Assembly: GCF_006442315.1 (NCBI RefSeq) | Contig: NZ_VFVY01000004.1 | Location: 1 to 64,000, forward strand | DNA: 64,000 bases | Direction: 5' to 3' | Origin: Mesorhizobium sp. B2-3-4 | Lineage (GTDB): Bacteria > Pseudomonadota > Alphaproteobacteria > Rhizobiales > Rhizobiaceae | The notes under the pieces: model-generated | The model's input: only the letters and a program-made list of their open reading frames with translations | What the model was told of the DNA's origin: nothing | The model's database searches: none | Translations under genes and position numbers: made by a program | Part shown: in pieces, positions 46,199 to 55,301 of the stretch | How positions within the stretch are numbered: the first letter of the stretch is position 1 | How the letters are laid out: the number at the start of each line of letters is the position of its first letter

Positions 46199-47314
46199 AT
46201 GGGTCCCTTCCCGCACGACGCCCCACCCGCCACGATCAGCAAGGACAACCCCGCCGGCACCGACGGTTTCGAGTTCGTCGAGTTCGCGCATCCCGAGCCG
46301 CAGAAGCTGGCCGAGTTGTTCACCCGCATGGGCTATGTGGCGGTGGCCAGGCATCGGACCAAGGACATTACGGTCTGGCGCCAGGGTGACATCAACTATG
46401 TCGTCAACGCCGAGCCCGGCTCGCACGCGATGAAGTTCGTGGAAAAACACGGGCCCTGCGCCGCCTCGATGGCCTGGCGGGTTGTAGACGCCAGGCACGC
46501 TTTCGACCACGCGGTCTCGAAGGGCGCCGTCCCGTATGAAGGTGACGACAAGGCGCTCGACGTGCCGGCGATTGTCGGCATCGGCGGCTCGCTGCTCTAT
46601 TTCATCGACGCCTACGGCAAGAAGGGTTCGGCCTACGATGCCGAGTTCGAATGGCTCGGCGCGCGCGACCCGCGACCGCAAGGGGTCGGCTTCTATTTCC
46701 TCGACCACCTGACGCATAATGTCTATCGCGGCCAGATGGACAAATGGTGGGATTTCTACCGCAATCTGTTCGGCTTCAAGCAGATCCACTTCTTCGACAT
46801 CGACGGCAAGATCACCGGTCTTGTCAGCCGCGCCATCACCTCGCCCTGTGGAAAAATCCGCATTCCGCTCAACGAGTCCAAGGACGAGACCAGCCAGATC
46901 GCTGAGTATCTGAAGAAGTACAATGGCGAAGGCATCCAGCACATCGCCGTCGGCACGGACGAGATCTACACAGCCACCGACAAGCTTGCCGAAAACGGGC
47001 TGAAATTCATGCCCGGCCCGCCCGAGACCTATTACGACATGTCCTATGACAGGGTGAACGGCCATGACGAGCCGATCGAACGGATGAAGAAGCACGGCAT
47101 CCTGATCGACGGCGAAGGGGTGGTCGACGGCGGCATGACCAAGATCCTGCTGCAGATTTTTTCGAAGACCGTGATCGGTCCGATCTTCTTCGAATTCATC
47201 CAACGCAAGGGCGACGAAGGTTTTGGCGAAGGCAATTTCCGCGCCCTGTTCGAATCGATCGAGCAGGACCAGATCAAGCGCGGCGTGATCAAGGTGGACG
47301 ACAAGGCGGCATAA
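46199..47314 (+). CDS. hppD: 4-hydroxyphenylpyruvate dioxygenase
   Basis: Converts 4-hydroxyphenylpyruvate, the transamination product of tyrosine, to homogentisate. The 371-residue enzyme has two vicinal-oxygen-chelate domains; the iron ligands in the C-terminal one can be read as His in DHLTHNVYRG, His in GIQHIAVG and Glu in IFFEFIQRKG. A strong GGAGGA precedes the ATG at 46199, which gives the family start. The next pathway enzyme, HmgA, is 3.5 kb away under a different regulator. A 16-bp palindrome starts 21 bases after its stop. Confidence 0.97.
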   Translation: MGPFPHDAPPATISKDNPAGTDGFEFVEFAHPEPQKLAELFTRMGYVAVARHRTKDITVWRQGDINYVVNAEPGSHAMKFVEKHGPCAASMAWRVVDARHAFDHAVSKGAVPYEGDDKALDVPAIVGIGGSLLYFIDAYGKKGSAYDAEFEWLGARDPRPQGVGFYFLDHLTHNVYRGQMDKWWDFYRNLFGFKQIHFFDIDGKITGLVSRAITSPCGKIRIPLNESKDETSQIAEYLKKYNGEGIQHIAVGTDEIYTATDKLAENGLKFMPGPPETYYDMSYDRVNGHDEPIERMKKHGILIDGEGVVDGGMTKILLQIFSKTVIGPIFFEFIQRKGDEGFGEGNFRALFESIEQDQIKRGVIKVDDKAA

Positions 47315-47335
47315 GCGTTCCAACTTGTTTGCGGA

Positions 47336-47375
47336 GCGACCTCTTATGACCTAAATTCTGGTCATAAGAGGTCGC
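47336..47375. promoter_or_regulatory. Perfect 16-bp palindrome covering the antitoxin ribosome-binding site
   Basis: GCGACCTCTTATGACC at 47336-47351 and its exact complement at 47360-47375 are separated by TAAATTCT. The right arm contains AGAGG, the only Shine-Dalgarno for the antitoxin ATG two bases further on. As DNA it could be the toxin-antitoxin operator; as RNA it would hide the ribosome-binding site in any transcript entering from hppD and might terminate it. Confidence 0.75.
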
Positions 47376-47377
47376 AT

Positions 47378-47605
47378 ATGAACATCCCAATGGCGAAGGC
47401 GAAGGCTCAGCTCTCCGAACTGGTCAAACGTGCCCAGGCTGGCGAAAAGATCAATCTGACGAAGCATGGAGAGGTTGTCGCAACCTTGAGCGCTCCCATT
47501 CGGGCTGGCGGGAGCGAAAGCCTGTTTGGCGCCTTGAAGAACCAAATCTGGATATCAGACGATTTTGATGAACTCGGTCCCGAATGGGACGAGTATATCA
47601 AATGA
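47378..47605 (+). CDS. Antitoxin of the Phd/YefM type
   Basis: A 75-residue antitoxin. The N-terminal half matches the Phd/YefM DNA-binding fold (MAKAKAQLSELVKRAQAGEKINLTKHGEVVATL), and the C-terminal tail (QIWISDDFDELGPEWDEYI) is acidic and hydrophobic, suiting it to wrap the toxin. It should neutralise the PIN-domain toxin encoded next and bind the palindrome just upstream. Its end overlaps the toxin start by four bases (ATGA). Confidence 0.9.
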   Translation: MNIPMAKAKAQLSELVKRAQAGEKINLTKHGEVVATLSAPIRAGGSESLFGALKNQIWISDDFDELGPEWDEYIK

Positions 47606-47976
47606 GACTCAGATATCTGGTCGACACCCGCATTCTTCTTTGGGTGCTCAACGCGGATTCTCGTCTCTCGGAACACCATCGCGACATTTTTCTTTCGGGG
47701 AAGGATGTCACCATCAGCGCCATCTCGGTGGCTGAGATCGCCATCAAGAAGTCGCTTGGCAAGATCGCGCTCACCGCCAACATCGTCGACGTTCTGCGAT
47801 CAAATGGGATGCCAATCCTTGGCGTAAACGAACTTCATGCCGCGAGGCTCGAGTATCTGCCGCTCCATCATCGCGATCCGTTTGATCGCCTGCTCATCGC
47901 ACAGGCCCAAATTGAAGGGCTGACCCTGGTCACCTCGGATCGGCATTTTTCAGCCTATGACGTTGCGCTGGCTTGA
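47602..47976 (+). CDS. PIN-domain toxin (VapC-like)
   Basis: A 124-residue PIN-domain ribonuclease expected to cut RNA when free of its antitoxin. The acidic residues typical of the family are Asp in VDTRILLWVL near the N-terminus, Glu in SVAEIAIKK, Asp in HRDPFDRLLIAQA and Asp in VTSDRHF. I take the ATG at 47602 (MRLRYLVDT), overlapping the antitoxin stop. The stop codon directly abuts the stop of the convergent DinB gene, with no bases between, so transcripts must run into each other. Confidence 0.9.
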   Translation: MRLRYLVDTRILLWVLNADSRLSEHHRDIFLSGKDVTISAISVAEIAIKKSLGKIALTANIVDVLRSNGMPILGVNELHAARLEYLPLHHRDPFDRLLIAQAQIEGLTLVTSDRHFSAYDVALA

Positions 47977-48516
47977 TTATTCGAGCCCCAGTCTTTCGAC
48001 CTCCGCCTTCCTCAGCTTGATGTCATAGTCGAGCAAAAACTCATCCAACTGCGGCGGCGGAACGGACGTGCCAGACAGCATGGCGTGCACCTGGCCGCGA
48101 TGATGGATGTCGTGCAAGAAGACATGGGCGAGGATGTCGCCGATCCGTTCAGGGATCATGCCGTCCTCGCGCCGGTCGTTAATGACGCGGCGGTCGAGAT
48201 CGGCCTCCGACAAGCCCTCGCAGAAGGCGATCAGGCGACGGTCGGCCGCGACCTGGGCGGCAAACAATGCCTGTGGTTCGTCGAAGGGCACAAAATCGTC
48301 ATGCGCCGCAGCCCCGACACCGCCTTCTTCGAGAAAATCCAGATAGAGATGATCCACCGCCAGGATGTGATTGAGCGTTTCCCTGATCGACGGGAAGAAG
48401 CTGGTGCGTTCGGCTTCGAATTCGCCTGGCTCAAGCGCGAGCACCGCACGATAGAGCCGATCGTTCGACCAGAGGTTGTTCCCGGCCATGCGGCGCATAT
48501 GATCAAGCAGCGTCAC
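47977..48516 (-). CDS. DinB/YfiT-family metalloprotein
   Basis: A 179-residue four-helix-bundle protein of the DinB superfamily. The His residues that bind a metal in the family can be read in NHILAVDHLYLD and HVFLHDIHHRGQVHAM. Some members are mycothiol- or bacillithiol-dependent transferases; the role of this group is unknown. It follows a small membrane-protein gene by four bases and fumarylacetoacetase further upstream on the same strand, so it may be co-transcribed with the homogentisate genes. Confidence 0.87.
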   Translation of the reverse strand: MTLLDHMRRMAGNNLWSNDRLYRAVLALEPGEFEAERTSFFPSIRETLNHILAVDHLYLDFLEEGGVGAAAHDDFVPFDEPQALFAAQVAADRRLIAFCEGLSEADLDRRVINDRREDGMIPERIGDILAHVFLHDIHHRGQVHAMLSGTSVPPPQLDEFLLDYDIKLRKAEVERLGLE

Positions 48517-48520
48517 GACG

Positions 48521-48814
48521 TCACCCCGCGGAACGAGCCAGGCTGAGGCCTGCCGCCATCACCGCGAAACCGGCCAGTACCACCAGCAGCAGGATGTTCA
48601 TGCGCCGCCGCATGGCCTGCGTTTCTTCATCCCGGGCTACATTCATATTGGTGATGGTGTGGAACATCATCGCCTTGCGCGGATAACCGCTGCGGTTGGT
48701 CAGATCGGGTGAACGCGCCTCGATGCGGTAGCTCAGCCGGATCGCAAGGATGAACACGGCCAGTATTGCGATCGCCCAGATACCGGCCAGCAGATAGAGA
48801 GCCTCGCCCGTCAT
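48521..48814 (-). CDS. Small two-helix membrane protein
   Basis: A 97-residue protein with two hydrophobic segments (ALYLLAGIWAIAILAVFILAI at the N-terminus and ILLLVVLAGFAVMAAGLSLA near the end) separated by a basic, polar loop of about 45 residues. I do not recognise it. It lies 16 bases after the fumarylacetoacetase gene and four bases before the DinB-type gene, all on the minus strand, which supports it being real and co-transcribed. Confidence 0.65.
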   Translation of the reverse strand: MTGEALYLLAGIWAIAILAVFILAIRLSYRIEARSPDLTNRSGYPRKAMMFHTITNMNVARDEETQAMRRRMNILLLVVLAGFAVMAAGLSLARSAG

Positions 48815-48830
48815 TCCCGTATCCCCTCGT

Positions 48831-49844
48831 CTATTGGCCGTACTTCTCGACCTTCTGCTCGATGGCGCCGAAGATCGAATGGCCTGATTTGTCCTTCATT
48901 TCGATGCGCACCGTATCGCCGAAGCGCAGGAACGGCGTTTTGGGTTCGCCATTCTCGATCGTCTCGATCATGCGCAGTTCGGCGACGCACGAATAGCCCG
49001 CGCCGCCCGCCGAAACAGGCTTGCCCGGTCCACCGTCGAGCTTGTTGGAAACGGTGCCCGAGCCGACGATGGTGCCGGCGACCAAAGGCCTGGTCCGGGC
49101 CGCGTGAACGATCAGCGCCGGGAAATCAAATGTCATGTCGACGCCGGCATTGGCGCGGCCGAAAGGCTTGCCGTTGAGGTCGGCGAGCAGCGGCAGGCTG
49201 ACCTTGCCGCCGTCCCAGGCATCGCCCAGTTCATCCGGTGTCACCGCCACCGGCGAAAAGGCCGAGGACGGTTTGGACTGGAAGAAGCCAAACCCCTTGG
49301 CGAGTTCTGGCCCCGTCAGCGTGCGCAGCGTCACATCATTGACCAGCATGACCAGCCGGATGGCGGCCCGCGCCTCATTGAGGCTGGCGCCCATCGGCAC
49401 GTCGTCGACGATAACGGCGACTTCCGCCTCCATGTCGATGCCAAAGGCCTCGTCGGCCATGCGGATCGGATCGCGTGGGGCGATGAAACTGTCCGAGCCA
49501 CCCTGATAGATCAGCGGATCGGTCCAGAAACTTGCCGGCATCTCGACACCGCGCGCCTTGCGCACCAGTTCGACATGATTCACATAGGCCGAGCCGTCCG
49601 CCCATTGATAGGCGCGCGGCAAGGGCGATAGCGCGTCATGCTCGTGAAACCGCGCCGCCGGCATCGCATTGTTCTCCAGCGATTCCGCTATCGTCGCGAG
49701 ATGCGGCGAGATCCTGCGCCAGTCATCGAGCGCCGCTTGCAGCGTACGCGCCAGGAACGAGGCGTCGGTATATTGCGTCAGGTCGCGCGAAACGACGACG
49801 AGTTTTCCGTCGCGCGTTCCATCCTTCAATGTGGCAAGCTTCAT
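48831..49844 (-). CDS. Fumarylacetoacetate hydrolase family protein
   Basis: A 337-residue member of the fumarylacetoacetase superfamily, expected to cleave fumarylacetoacetate to fumarate and acetoacetate at the end of tyrosine breakdown. The metal-binding acidic cluster is seen in FGIDMEAEVAVIVDDVPMG, and FFQSKPSSAFSPVAVTP and GSGTVSNKLD are family signatures. It lies downstream of hmgA and an MBL hydrolase on the same strand, which supports the pathway assignment. The maleylacetoacetate isomerase between HmgA and this step is not in the window. Confidence 0.9.
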   Translation of the reverse strand: MKLATLKDGTRDGKLVVVSRDLTQYTDASFLARTLQAALDDWRRISPHLATIAESLENNAMPAARFHEHDALSPLPRAYQWADGSAYVNHVELVRKARGVEMPASFWTDPLIYQGGSDSFIAPRDPIRMADEAFGIDMEAEVAVIVDDVPMGASLNEARAAIRLVMLVNDVTLRTLTGPELAKGFGFFQSKPSSAFSPVAVTPDELGDAWDGGKVSLPLLADLNGKPFGRANAGVDMTFDFPALIVHAARTRPLVAGTIVGSGTVSNKLDGGPGKPVSAGGAGYSCVAELRMIETIENGEPKTPFLRFGDTVRIEMKDKSGHSIFGAIEQKVEKYGQ

Positions 49845-49897
49845 GCGTTTCCCTCTCCTTGTGCAGCTTTCACACTGCTTAGGTTCTTTGTCTTGCC

Positions 49898-49940
49898 CAT
49901 GATCTTTTCCGAAAGCCGGCTTCCACTTTTCGGGATCATG
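49898..49940. repeat. Dispersed palindromic repeat at the 3' end of the MBL gene
   Basis: CATGATC (49898-49904) and GATCATG (49934-49940) bracket an inner pair CCGAAA/TTTTCGG around GCCGGCTTCCAC. From memory this is one of the commonest intergenic repeats in rhizobia and their relatives. Its right arm contains the TGA stop codon of the MBL hydrolase gene (49936-49938, minus strand). Confidence 0.65.
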
Positions 49941-50802
49941 CTAGCTCCACAACAAGGCCGTCACGGGCGATCGTCAAGTCGCCGGCCCATGTTTTCCTGA
50001 CAGCGGCCAGCCAGTCGGCCTCGCCGATCCCTGGATCGTCGGCTGGAATGAGGTGATTGAGCACCAGCCTTTTCACGCCGGCATGGCTGGCGATGCGCCC
50101 TGCTTCTTCGGCAAAGCTGTGGCTGGCCAGCAGATGTTCCCTCAGCCGCGCGCCATTGCCGGTTCTGGCAACCAGGCGCTCTATGCCTTCCTCCAACATC
50201 GCCTCATGGACGAGGATGTCGGCTCCTTCGGCGAAATCGGCGAGCGGCGGAAAGAAGGCCGTATCGGCCGAAAACACCACCTTCCCCGCGCCATGTTGGA
50301 AGCGCAAGGCAAAGCAGTCGGTCACGGGTGGATGGTCGACGCGCAGCGCCGCCACCTTGAGGCCGCTTTGCTCGACCACATGGCCTTCGCCGAATTCGCT
50401 GACCGAAACCAGGTCGCGGATATCTGGCCGGCCCTCGTCGACGATGCGGATCTCGATGTCGAATTCCATCGCCTGGCAGAAGCGCTGCCAATAGTGCCCG
50501 ATACCGGGCGGGCCGAACACAGTGACGGGCGTCGCCAGACCCGCCGTCCAGGCGGTGTGGATCAGCGGTCCAAGCTCCAGCACATGGTCGGAGTGCAGAT
50601 GCGTGACGAAGATCAGGTCGAGGGCCTTCAGGCTGAAGCCGGCATCGACCAGTCCGCGTGTCACGCCAAGCCCGCAGTCGACGACGATGGCCCGCCCGCC
50701 GATCTCGAGCAGCGACGAACTCGGCCACGGCCCGCCCGTACGCAGGGCCGGGCCGCCCTTGGAACCCAACAGCACCAGCCGATCCGCTTTTCCGGCGCTC
50801 AA
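49936..50802 (-). CDS. Metallo-beta-lactamase-fold hydrolase
   Basis: A 288-residue hydrolase of the MBL fold with the metal motif [12 protein letters not shown], a later His in VDHPPVTD, Asp in [10 protein letters not shown] and His in [10 protein letters not shown], close to the RNase Z-like/arylsulfatase branch. It starts four bases inside the end of hmgA (ATGA overlap), so the two are translationally coupled. A lactonase or esterase role on a homogentisate-derived or aromatic metabolite is possible but not shown. The stop codon falls inside a dispersed repeat, so the last few residues may have changed recently. Confidence 0.85.
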   Translation of the reverse strand: MSAGKADRLVLLGSKGGPALRTGGPWPSSSLLEIGGRAIVVDCGLGVTRGLVDAGFSLKALDLIFVTHLHSDHVLELGPLIHTAWTAGLATPVTVFGPPGIGHYWQRFCQAMEFDIEIRIVDEGRPDIRDLVSVSEFGEGHVVEQSGLKVAALRVDHPPVTDCFALRFQHGAGKVVFSADTAFFPPLADFAEGADILVHEAMLEEGIERLVARTGNGARLREHLLASHSFAEEAGRIASHAGVKRLVLNHLIPADDPGIGEADWLAAVRKTWAGDLTIARDGLVVELA

Positions 50803-52112
50803 GACCAGTCGCCCTCGGGTGTCCCGTTGAAGCGTTTTTTGAGGTCGGCCCAGCAGTCGATGTAATTGTCCTGCCGGGTTTCCAACTCGGCGCCGTAGCG
50901 GGTCAGCATCTGCGGAAAGCGGGTCTCGAACATGAAGGCCATGGTGTTGTCGAGCTTGACCGGTTTCAGGTCGGCGCGCGAGGCCTTTTCGAAGCCGGAC
51001 GCATCCGGGCCATGGGCCAGCATCAGGTTATGCAGGCTGATGCCGCCGGGGACAAACCCTTCTTCCTTGGCGTCGTACTGGCCGTGGATAAGCCCCATGA
51101 ACTCGCTCATGATGTTGCGGTGGTACCAGGGCGGGCGGAACGTATCCTCGGCCACCAGCCAGCGCGGCGGGAAAATGACGAAGTCGATGTTGGCGGTGCC
51201 TTCCTCGCCGCTCGGCGCGGTGAGAACCGTGAAGATCGACGGATCTGGATGGTCGAACAACAGCGCGCCAACCGGCGAAAAGGTCGCCAGATCATATTTG
51301 TAAGGCGCGTAGTTGCCGTGCCAGGCGACGACGTCGAGCGGCGAATGGCCGATCTCGGTGACATGGAAGTTGCCGCACCATTTGACGAGCAGCCGGCACG
51401 ACGTCTCCTTCTCCTCGAACCAGGCGCAGGGCGTCCTGAAATCGCGCGGATTGGCGAGGCAATTGGCGCCGATCGGGCCGCGATCGGGCAAGGTCAGCTT
51501 GGCGCCGTAATTCTCGCAGACATAGCCGCGCACTTCGGCATCGACCAGTTCGACCTTGAAGACCAGGCCGCGCGGCAGCACACAGATCTCGCCAGGCCTG
51601 AGTTCAATGACGCCCATCTCGGTGACGAAGCGCAAGGCGCCCACCTGCGGCACGACCAGCAACTCACCATCGGCATTGAAGAAATGATCGTCGACCATCG
51701 ATTGGTTGGCGACATAGACATGGGCCGCCATGCCGCTCTGTCCGAGCACGTCGCCTGCCGTGGTGATGGTGCGCATACCCCTGATGAAATCCGTAGGCTC
51801 CTTCGGCATCGGCACCGGGTTCCAGCGATACTGGCCAAGCGCCAGTTCGTGATCGCCGACATTGGGGGCGGTCTTCCACAGGGGATAGCTCGCTGCCTTG
51901 AAGCGGCCGGTGTGTCGGACGCTCGGGCGGATGCGGTAGAGCCAGGAGCGCTCGTTGGTGCCGCGCGGCGCGGTGAAGGGCGAGCCGGAAAGCTGCTCGG
52001 CATAGAGGCCGTAGGCCGGCCGCTGCGGCGAATTGCGGCCCTGCGGCAGCGAGCCGGGCAGCGTCTCGGTCTCGAAATCATTGCCGAAGCCCGGCATGTA
52101 GGAAAAGGCCAT
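50799..52112 (-). CDS. hmgA: Homogentisate 1,2-dioxygenase
   Basis: Opens the ring of homogentisate to maleylacetoacetate. The 437-residue enzyme begins [16 protein letters not shown], a family-typical start; the longer open frame adds unconserved residues. The non-heme iron site is visible in the [13 protein letters not shown] stretch (His and Glu) and in [15 protein letters not shown] (second His). It is divergent from a MarR-type gene and is followed, with a four-base overlap, by the MBL hydrolase, then the fumarylacetoacetase gene. Confidence 0.97.
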   Translation of the reverse strand: MAFSYMPGFGNDFETETLPGSLPQGRNSPQRPAYGLYAEQLSGSPFTAPRGTNERSWLYRIRPSVRHTGRFKAASYPLWKTAPNVGDHELALGQYRWNPVPMPKEPTDFIRGMRTITTAGDVLGQSGMAAHVYVANQSMVDDHFFNADGELLVVPQVGALRFVTEMGVIELRPGEICVLPRGLVFKVELVDAEVRGYVCENYGAKLTLPDRGPIGANCLANPRDFRTPCAWFEEKETSCRLLVKWCGNFHVTEIGHSPLDVVAWHGNYAPYKYDLATFSPVGALLFDHPDPSIFTVLTAPSGEEGTANIDFVIFPPRWLVAEDTFRPPWYHRNIMSEFMGLIHGQYDAKEEGFVPGGISLHNLMLAHGPDASGFEKASRADLKPVKLDNTMAFMFETRFPQMLTRYGAELETRQDNYIDCWADLKKRFNGTPEGDWS

Positions 52113-52138
52113 CGCGTCCTCCCGGATTGACCAGATTG

Positions 52139-52167
52139 GTTTCATTTGTAACCATCGAAAATGTAAC
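52139..52167. promoter_or_regulatory. Candidate MarR operator between hmgA and its regulator
   Basis: GTTTCATTT (52139-52147) and AAATGTAAC (52159-52167) form an inverted repeat with one mismatch, and TGTAAC occurs twice. The site sits in the 88-base gap between the divergent genes, where MarR-type repressors normally bind. Confidence 0.5.
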
Positions 52168-52200
52168 TATCAACGGCTGACGAACCTCCGCGGTGCGCCT

Positions 52201-52650
52201 ATGGAACCGGAAATCCTCGAACTCGAAAGCTTCCTGCCCTACCGGCTCTACCGGTTGGCCGACACCGTCAGCCGCGAATTCTCGAAAGTCTACAAGGACC
52301 ATTACGGTCTGACGCGGCCGGAATGGCGCACACTCTCCGGGCTCGGTCAGCGCGGCACGATGACTGCGACCGAACTTGGCGAGCAATCGGCGATGCACAA
52401 GACCAAGGTTTCGCGCGCGGTGGCAGAGTTGGAACGGCGGCGCTGGCTGGTGCGAACGGCGGACGAAGACGACCGCCGTGTGGAGCATCTGGCGCTGACC
52501 AAGGCCGGACTTGCGGCCTATCGCGAGATGGTGCCGCTGGCCAAGGCGTTTGAGAGGGAATTGCTGGCGAAGCTAGGAGCGGAGGAGCGGGCAGCGATTG
52601 TGAAGGGGGTGGCGGCGATCGAAGCCAGTCTGGCATCGGATAGGAAATAG
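52201..52650 (+). CDS. MarR-family regulator, probably of homogentisate genes
   Basis: A 149-residue MarR-type winged-helix protein (RPEWRTLSGLGQRGTMTATELGE; HKTKVSRAVAELERRRWLVRTADEDDRRVEHLALT shows the recognition helix and wing). It is divergent from hmgA and the gap carries an inverted repeat, so autoregulation plus control of hmgA is likely. In other bacteria a related regulator responds to homogentisate; whether this one does is inference. It ends before a strong stem shared with the convergent tdh gene. Confidence 0.88.
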   Translation: MEPEILELESFLPYRLYRLADTVSREFSKVYKDHYGLTRPEWRTLSGLGQRGTMTATELGEQSAMHKTKVSRAVAELERRRWLVRTADEDDRRVEHLALTKAGLAAYREMVPLAKAFERELLAKLGAEERAAIVKGVAAIEASLASDRK

Positions 52651-52666
52651 ACCTTGGCGCGAGGCG

Positions 52667-52696
52667 CCCCTCTCTGTCCGGCGGGACAGAGAGGGG
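52667..52696. terminator. Possible bidirectional terminator between the MarR gene and tdh
   Basis: CCCCTCTCTGTCC (52667-52679) and its exact complement (52684-52696) form a perfect 13-bp stem with loop GGCG between convergent genes. It lacks a T-tract, so it may act as an RNA-stability element rather than a classical terminator. Confidence 0.5.
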
Positions 52697-52718
52697 AACT
52701 CGGCGTCTCTTCAAATCC

Positions 52719-53753
52719 CTACCAATCCATCACAACCTTGCCGGAACTCCCGCTTCGCATCGCATCGAAGCCGGCCTGATAATCATCGATCCCGATCCGA
52801 TGCGTAATCAACCCACTCACATCGAGCGGCCCCTGCACCAGTGCGATCATCTTGTACCAAGTCTCGAACATTTCGCGGCCATAGATACCCTTCAGATGCA
52901 GCATCTTGAAGATTACCTTGTTCCAGTCGATCTCGAAGCCGGTCGGCGCAATGCCCAGAATGGCGATCTTGCCGCCATTGTTCATGGTGTCGATCATGTC
53001 GCGGAAGGCGGGGGCGGCCCCCGACATTTCGAGCCCGACGTCGAACCCCTCGGTCATGCCTAGCGCCGGCATGACATCGCGCAGTTTTTCCTTCGAGGCG
53101 TCGACGACATGCTGGACGCCGAGCTTTTTCGCCAGCGCCAGCCGCACCGGGTTGATGTCGGTGATGACGACTTTCCTGGCGCCCACGCATTGCGCCACCA
53201 GCGCGCCCATGATGCCGATCGGGCCGGCGCCGGTGACCAGCACATCCTCGCCGACCAGGTCGAAGGACAAAGCGGTGTGAACGGCATTGCCGAGGGGATC
53301 GAAGATCGCCGCGATCTCGTCGGGCACATCGTCGGGGATCGGCACCACATTGTGCTGCGGGATCGCCAGATATTCGCCGAAAGCGCCGGGGCGGTTGACG
53401 CCGACGCCGAGCGTATTGCGGCACAGATGCCCTCGCCCGGCCCGGCAGTTGCGGCAATGGCCGCAGACGATATGGCCCTCGCCCGACACCCGCTGGCCGA
53501 CCTTGTATTCCGTCACCGCCGCGCCGAAATCGGCGACGGTGCCGACGAATTCATGGCCGGTCACCATCGGCACCGGCACGGTTTTCTGCGCCCACTGGTC
53601 CCAATTGTAGATGTGTACGTCGGTGCCGCAGATCGCGGTCTTGCTCACCTTGATCAGCACGTCGTTGGGGCCGATCTCGGGCACCGGCACCTCTTCCATC
53701 CAGATGCCCGGCTCGGCCTTGGCCTTCACCAGCGCCTTCATCATGTTCGACAT
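52719..53753 (-). CDS. tdh: L-threonine 3-dehydrogenase
   Basis: Oxidises threonine to 2-amino-3-ketobutyrate with NAD+. A 344-residue zinc medium-chain dehydrogenase; the catalytic zinc ligands lie in [11 protein letters not shown] and GHEFVG, the structural zinc site in [18 protein letters not shown], and the NAD fold in [17 protein letters not shown] further signature is [13 protein letters not shown] [15 protein letters not shown]. It lies 52 bases after kbl on the same strand, the normal threonine-to-glycine operon. Confidence 0.96.
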   Translation of the reverse strand: MSNMMKALVKAKAEPGIWMEEVPVPEIGPNDVLIKVSKTAICGTDVHIYNWDQWAQKTVPVPMVTGHEFVGTVADFGAAVTEYKVGQRVSGEGHIVCGHCRNCRAGRGHLCRNTLGVGVNRPGAFGEYLAIPQHNVVPIPDDVPDEIAAIFDPLGNAVHTALSFDLVGEDVLVTGAGPIGIMGALVAQCVGARKVVITDINPVRLALAKKLGVQHVVDASKEKLRDVMPALGMTEGFDVGLEMSGAAPAFRDMIDTMNNGGKIAILGIAPTGFEIDWNKVIFKMLHLKGIYGREMFETWYKMIALVQGPLDVSGLITHRIGIDDYQAGFDAMRSGSSGKVVMDW

Positions 53754-53805
53754 TCTTTTGTCCCTTGAATCTCTTGATCCGGAATCGCTTTCGGCCGCCG
53801 GCCGC

Positions 53806-54993
53806 TCAGGAAATCACGCCCAATTCCTTGCCAACCTCACCGAAGGCCGCCACCGCGCGGTCGATGTCGGCACTGGAATGGGCGGCAGACATCTGGGTGC
53901 GGATGCGCGCCTGGCCCTTAGGCACCACCGGGAATGAAAATCCGATGACATAGATGCCGCGCTTCAGCATGCGCGCCGCCATCTCCTGCGCCAGGCTCGC
54001 ATCGCCGAGCATGACCGGGATGATCGGATGATCCGCGCCCGCCAGCGTGAAGCCGAGCTTGCCCATCTCGGACCTGAACTGCGCCGCATTGGCATATAGG
54101 CGCTCGCGCAAGGCATCGCCATTGCGGACTAGGTCGAAGACCTTGATCGAAGCGCCGGCGATCGCCGGCATCAGCGTGTTGGAGAAGAGATAGGGCCGTG
54201 AACGCTGGCGCAGCCAGTCGACCACCTGTTTCTTGCCCGACGTATAGCCGCCGGAAGCGCCGCCCAGCGCCTTGCCGAGCGTGCCGGTGATGATGTCCAC
54301 CCTGCCCTCGACGCCGCAATGCTCAGCCGAGCCACGACCGTGTCTGCCGACGAAGCCGACAGCGTGGCTGTCGTCGACCATCACCATCGCATCGTATTTG
54401 TCGGCGAGATCGCAGACGCCGCTGAGATTGGCGATGATGCCGTCCATGGAAAACACGCCGTCGGTGGCGATCAGCCGGAAGCGGCAATCCCTGGCTTCCT
54501 TCAATCGTGCTTCGAGGTCGGCCATGTCGTTGTTGGCATAACGGAAGCGTTTGGCCTTCGACAGCCTGACGCCATCGATGATCGAGGCATGGTTCAGTGC
54601 GTCCGAGATGATCGCATCCTCCTCGCCGAGCAACGTCTCGAAGAGGCCGCCATTGGCGTCGAAACAGGAGCCGTAGAGGATGGTGTCTTCCAGGCTGAGG
54701 AAGGACGAGATCGCGGATTCGAGTTGCTTGTGCTCTTCCTGCGTGCCGCAGATGAAGCGCACGGAGGCCATGCCGTAGCCGTAACGGTCGAGCGCCTGCG
54801 TGGCCGCCGCGCGCAGGTCCGGGCTGTCGGCGAGACCGAGATAGTTGTTGGCGCAGAAGTTCAGCACCTTCTCGCCGCCAACCTCGATTTCGGCCGACTG
54901 CATCGAGGAGATTACCCGCTCCGACTTGTAGAGGCCGGCGGATTTCAGCCCGGCGAGCTCGCTGTCGATGTGGGAGAGAAATGCTGCGGTCAT
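53806..54993 (-). CDS. kbl: Glycine C-acetyltransferase (2-amino-3-ketobutyrate CoA ligase)
   Basis: Cleaves 2-amino-3-ketobutyrate with CoA to glycine and acetyl-CoA, following Tdh. The 395-residue PLP enzyme of the alpha-oxoamine synthase family shows [25 protein letters not shown] and the PLP-lysine motif [16 protein letters not shown]. The next gene downstream is tdh. Upstream it is divergent from the GGDEF-EAL gene across about 300 bases of GC-rich DNA. Confidence 0.97.
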   Translation of the reverse strand: MTAAFLSHIDSELAGLKSAGLYKSERVISSMQSAEIEVGGEKVLNFCANNYLGLADSPDLRAAATQALDRYGYGMASVRFICGTQEEHKQLESAISSFLSLEDTILYGSCFDANGGLFETLLGEEDAIISDALNHASIIDGVRLSKAKRFRYANNDMADLEARLKEARDCRFRLIATDGVFSMDGIIANLSGVCDLADKYDAMVMVDDSHAVGFVGRHGRGSAEHCGVEGRVDIITGTLGKALGGASGGYTSGKKQVVDWLRQRSRPYLFSNTLMPAIAGASIKVFDLVRNGDALRERLYANAAQFRSEMGKLGFTLAGADHPIIPVMLGDASLAQEMAARMLKRGIYVIGFSFPVVPKGQARIRTQMSAAHSSADIDRAVAAFGEVGKELGVIS

Positions 54994-55301
54994 GATCTGG
55001 CCCCTTTTGACGTGAGCAGACTGTCGTCCCGCCCGCCCGAAAAATCCATCGCAAAAACGACCGCAACGGGTGGCCGCGCAGCATCAACCGGGGATGCCGC
55101 GGCATCGCGCAGGCGCCCAGCCGGGAATGCGGGAGATCGCAATGGTTCAAATGCGGGCCGAAGACGAAAGAACCCGATAACCATTCCGTGATCTTTACGC
55201 CTCTACCCCTTGCCGGCCAGTGGTCGGCTTCCGGTCCTGTTAACGTTTGCAGTTCAATGGTGCTCATACAGAAATCCGTTGGCGAGAGGCCGCCCCCGAA
55301 A

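Noticed and set aside
46148..47323. A 391-codon minus-strand open frame opposite hppD
   Set aside because: It is the antisense of hppD, which has a strong ribosome-binding site and all three iron ligands.
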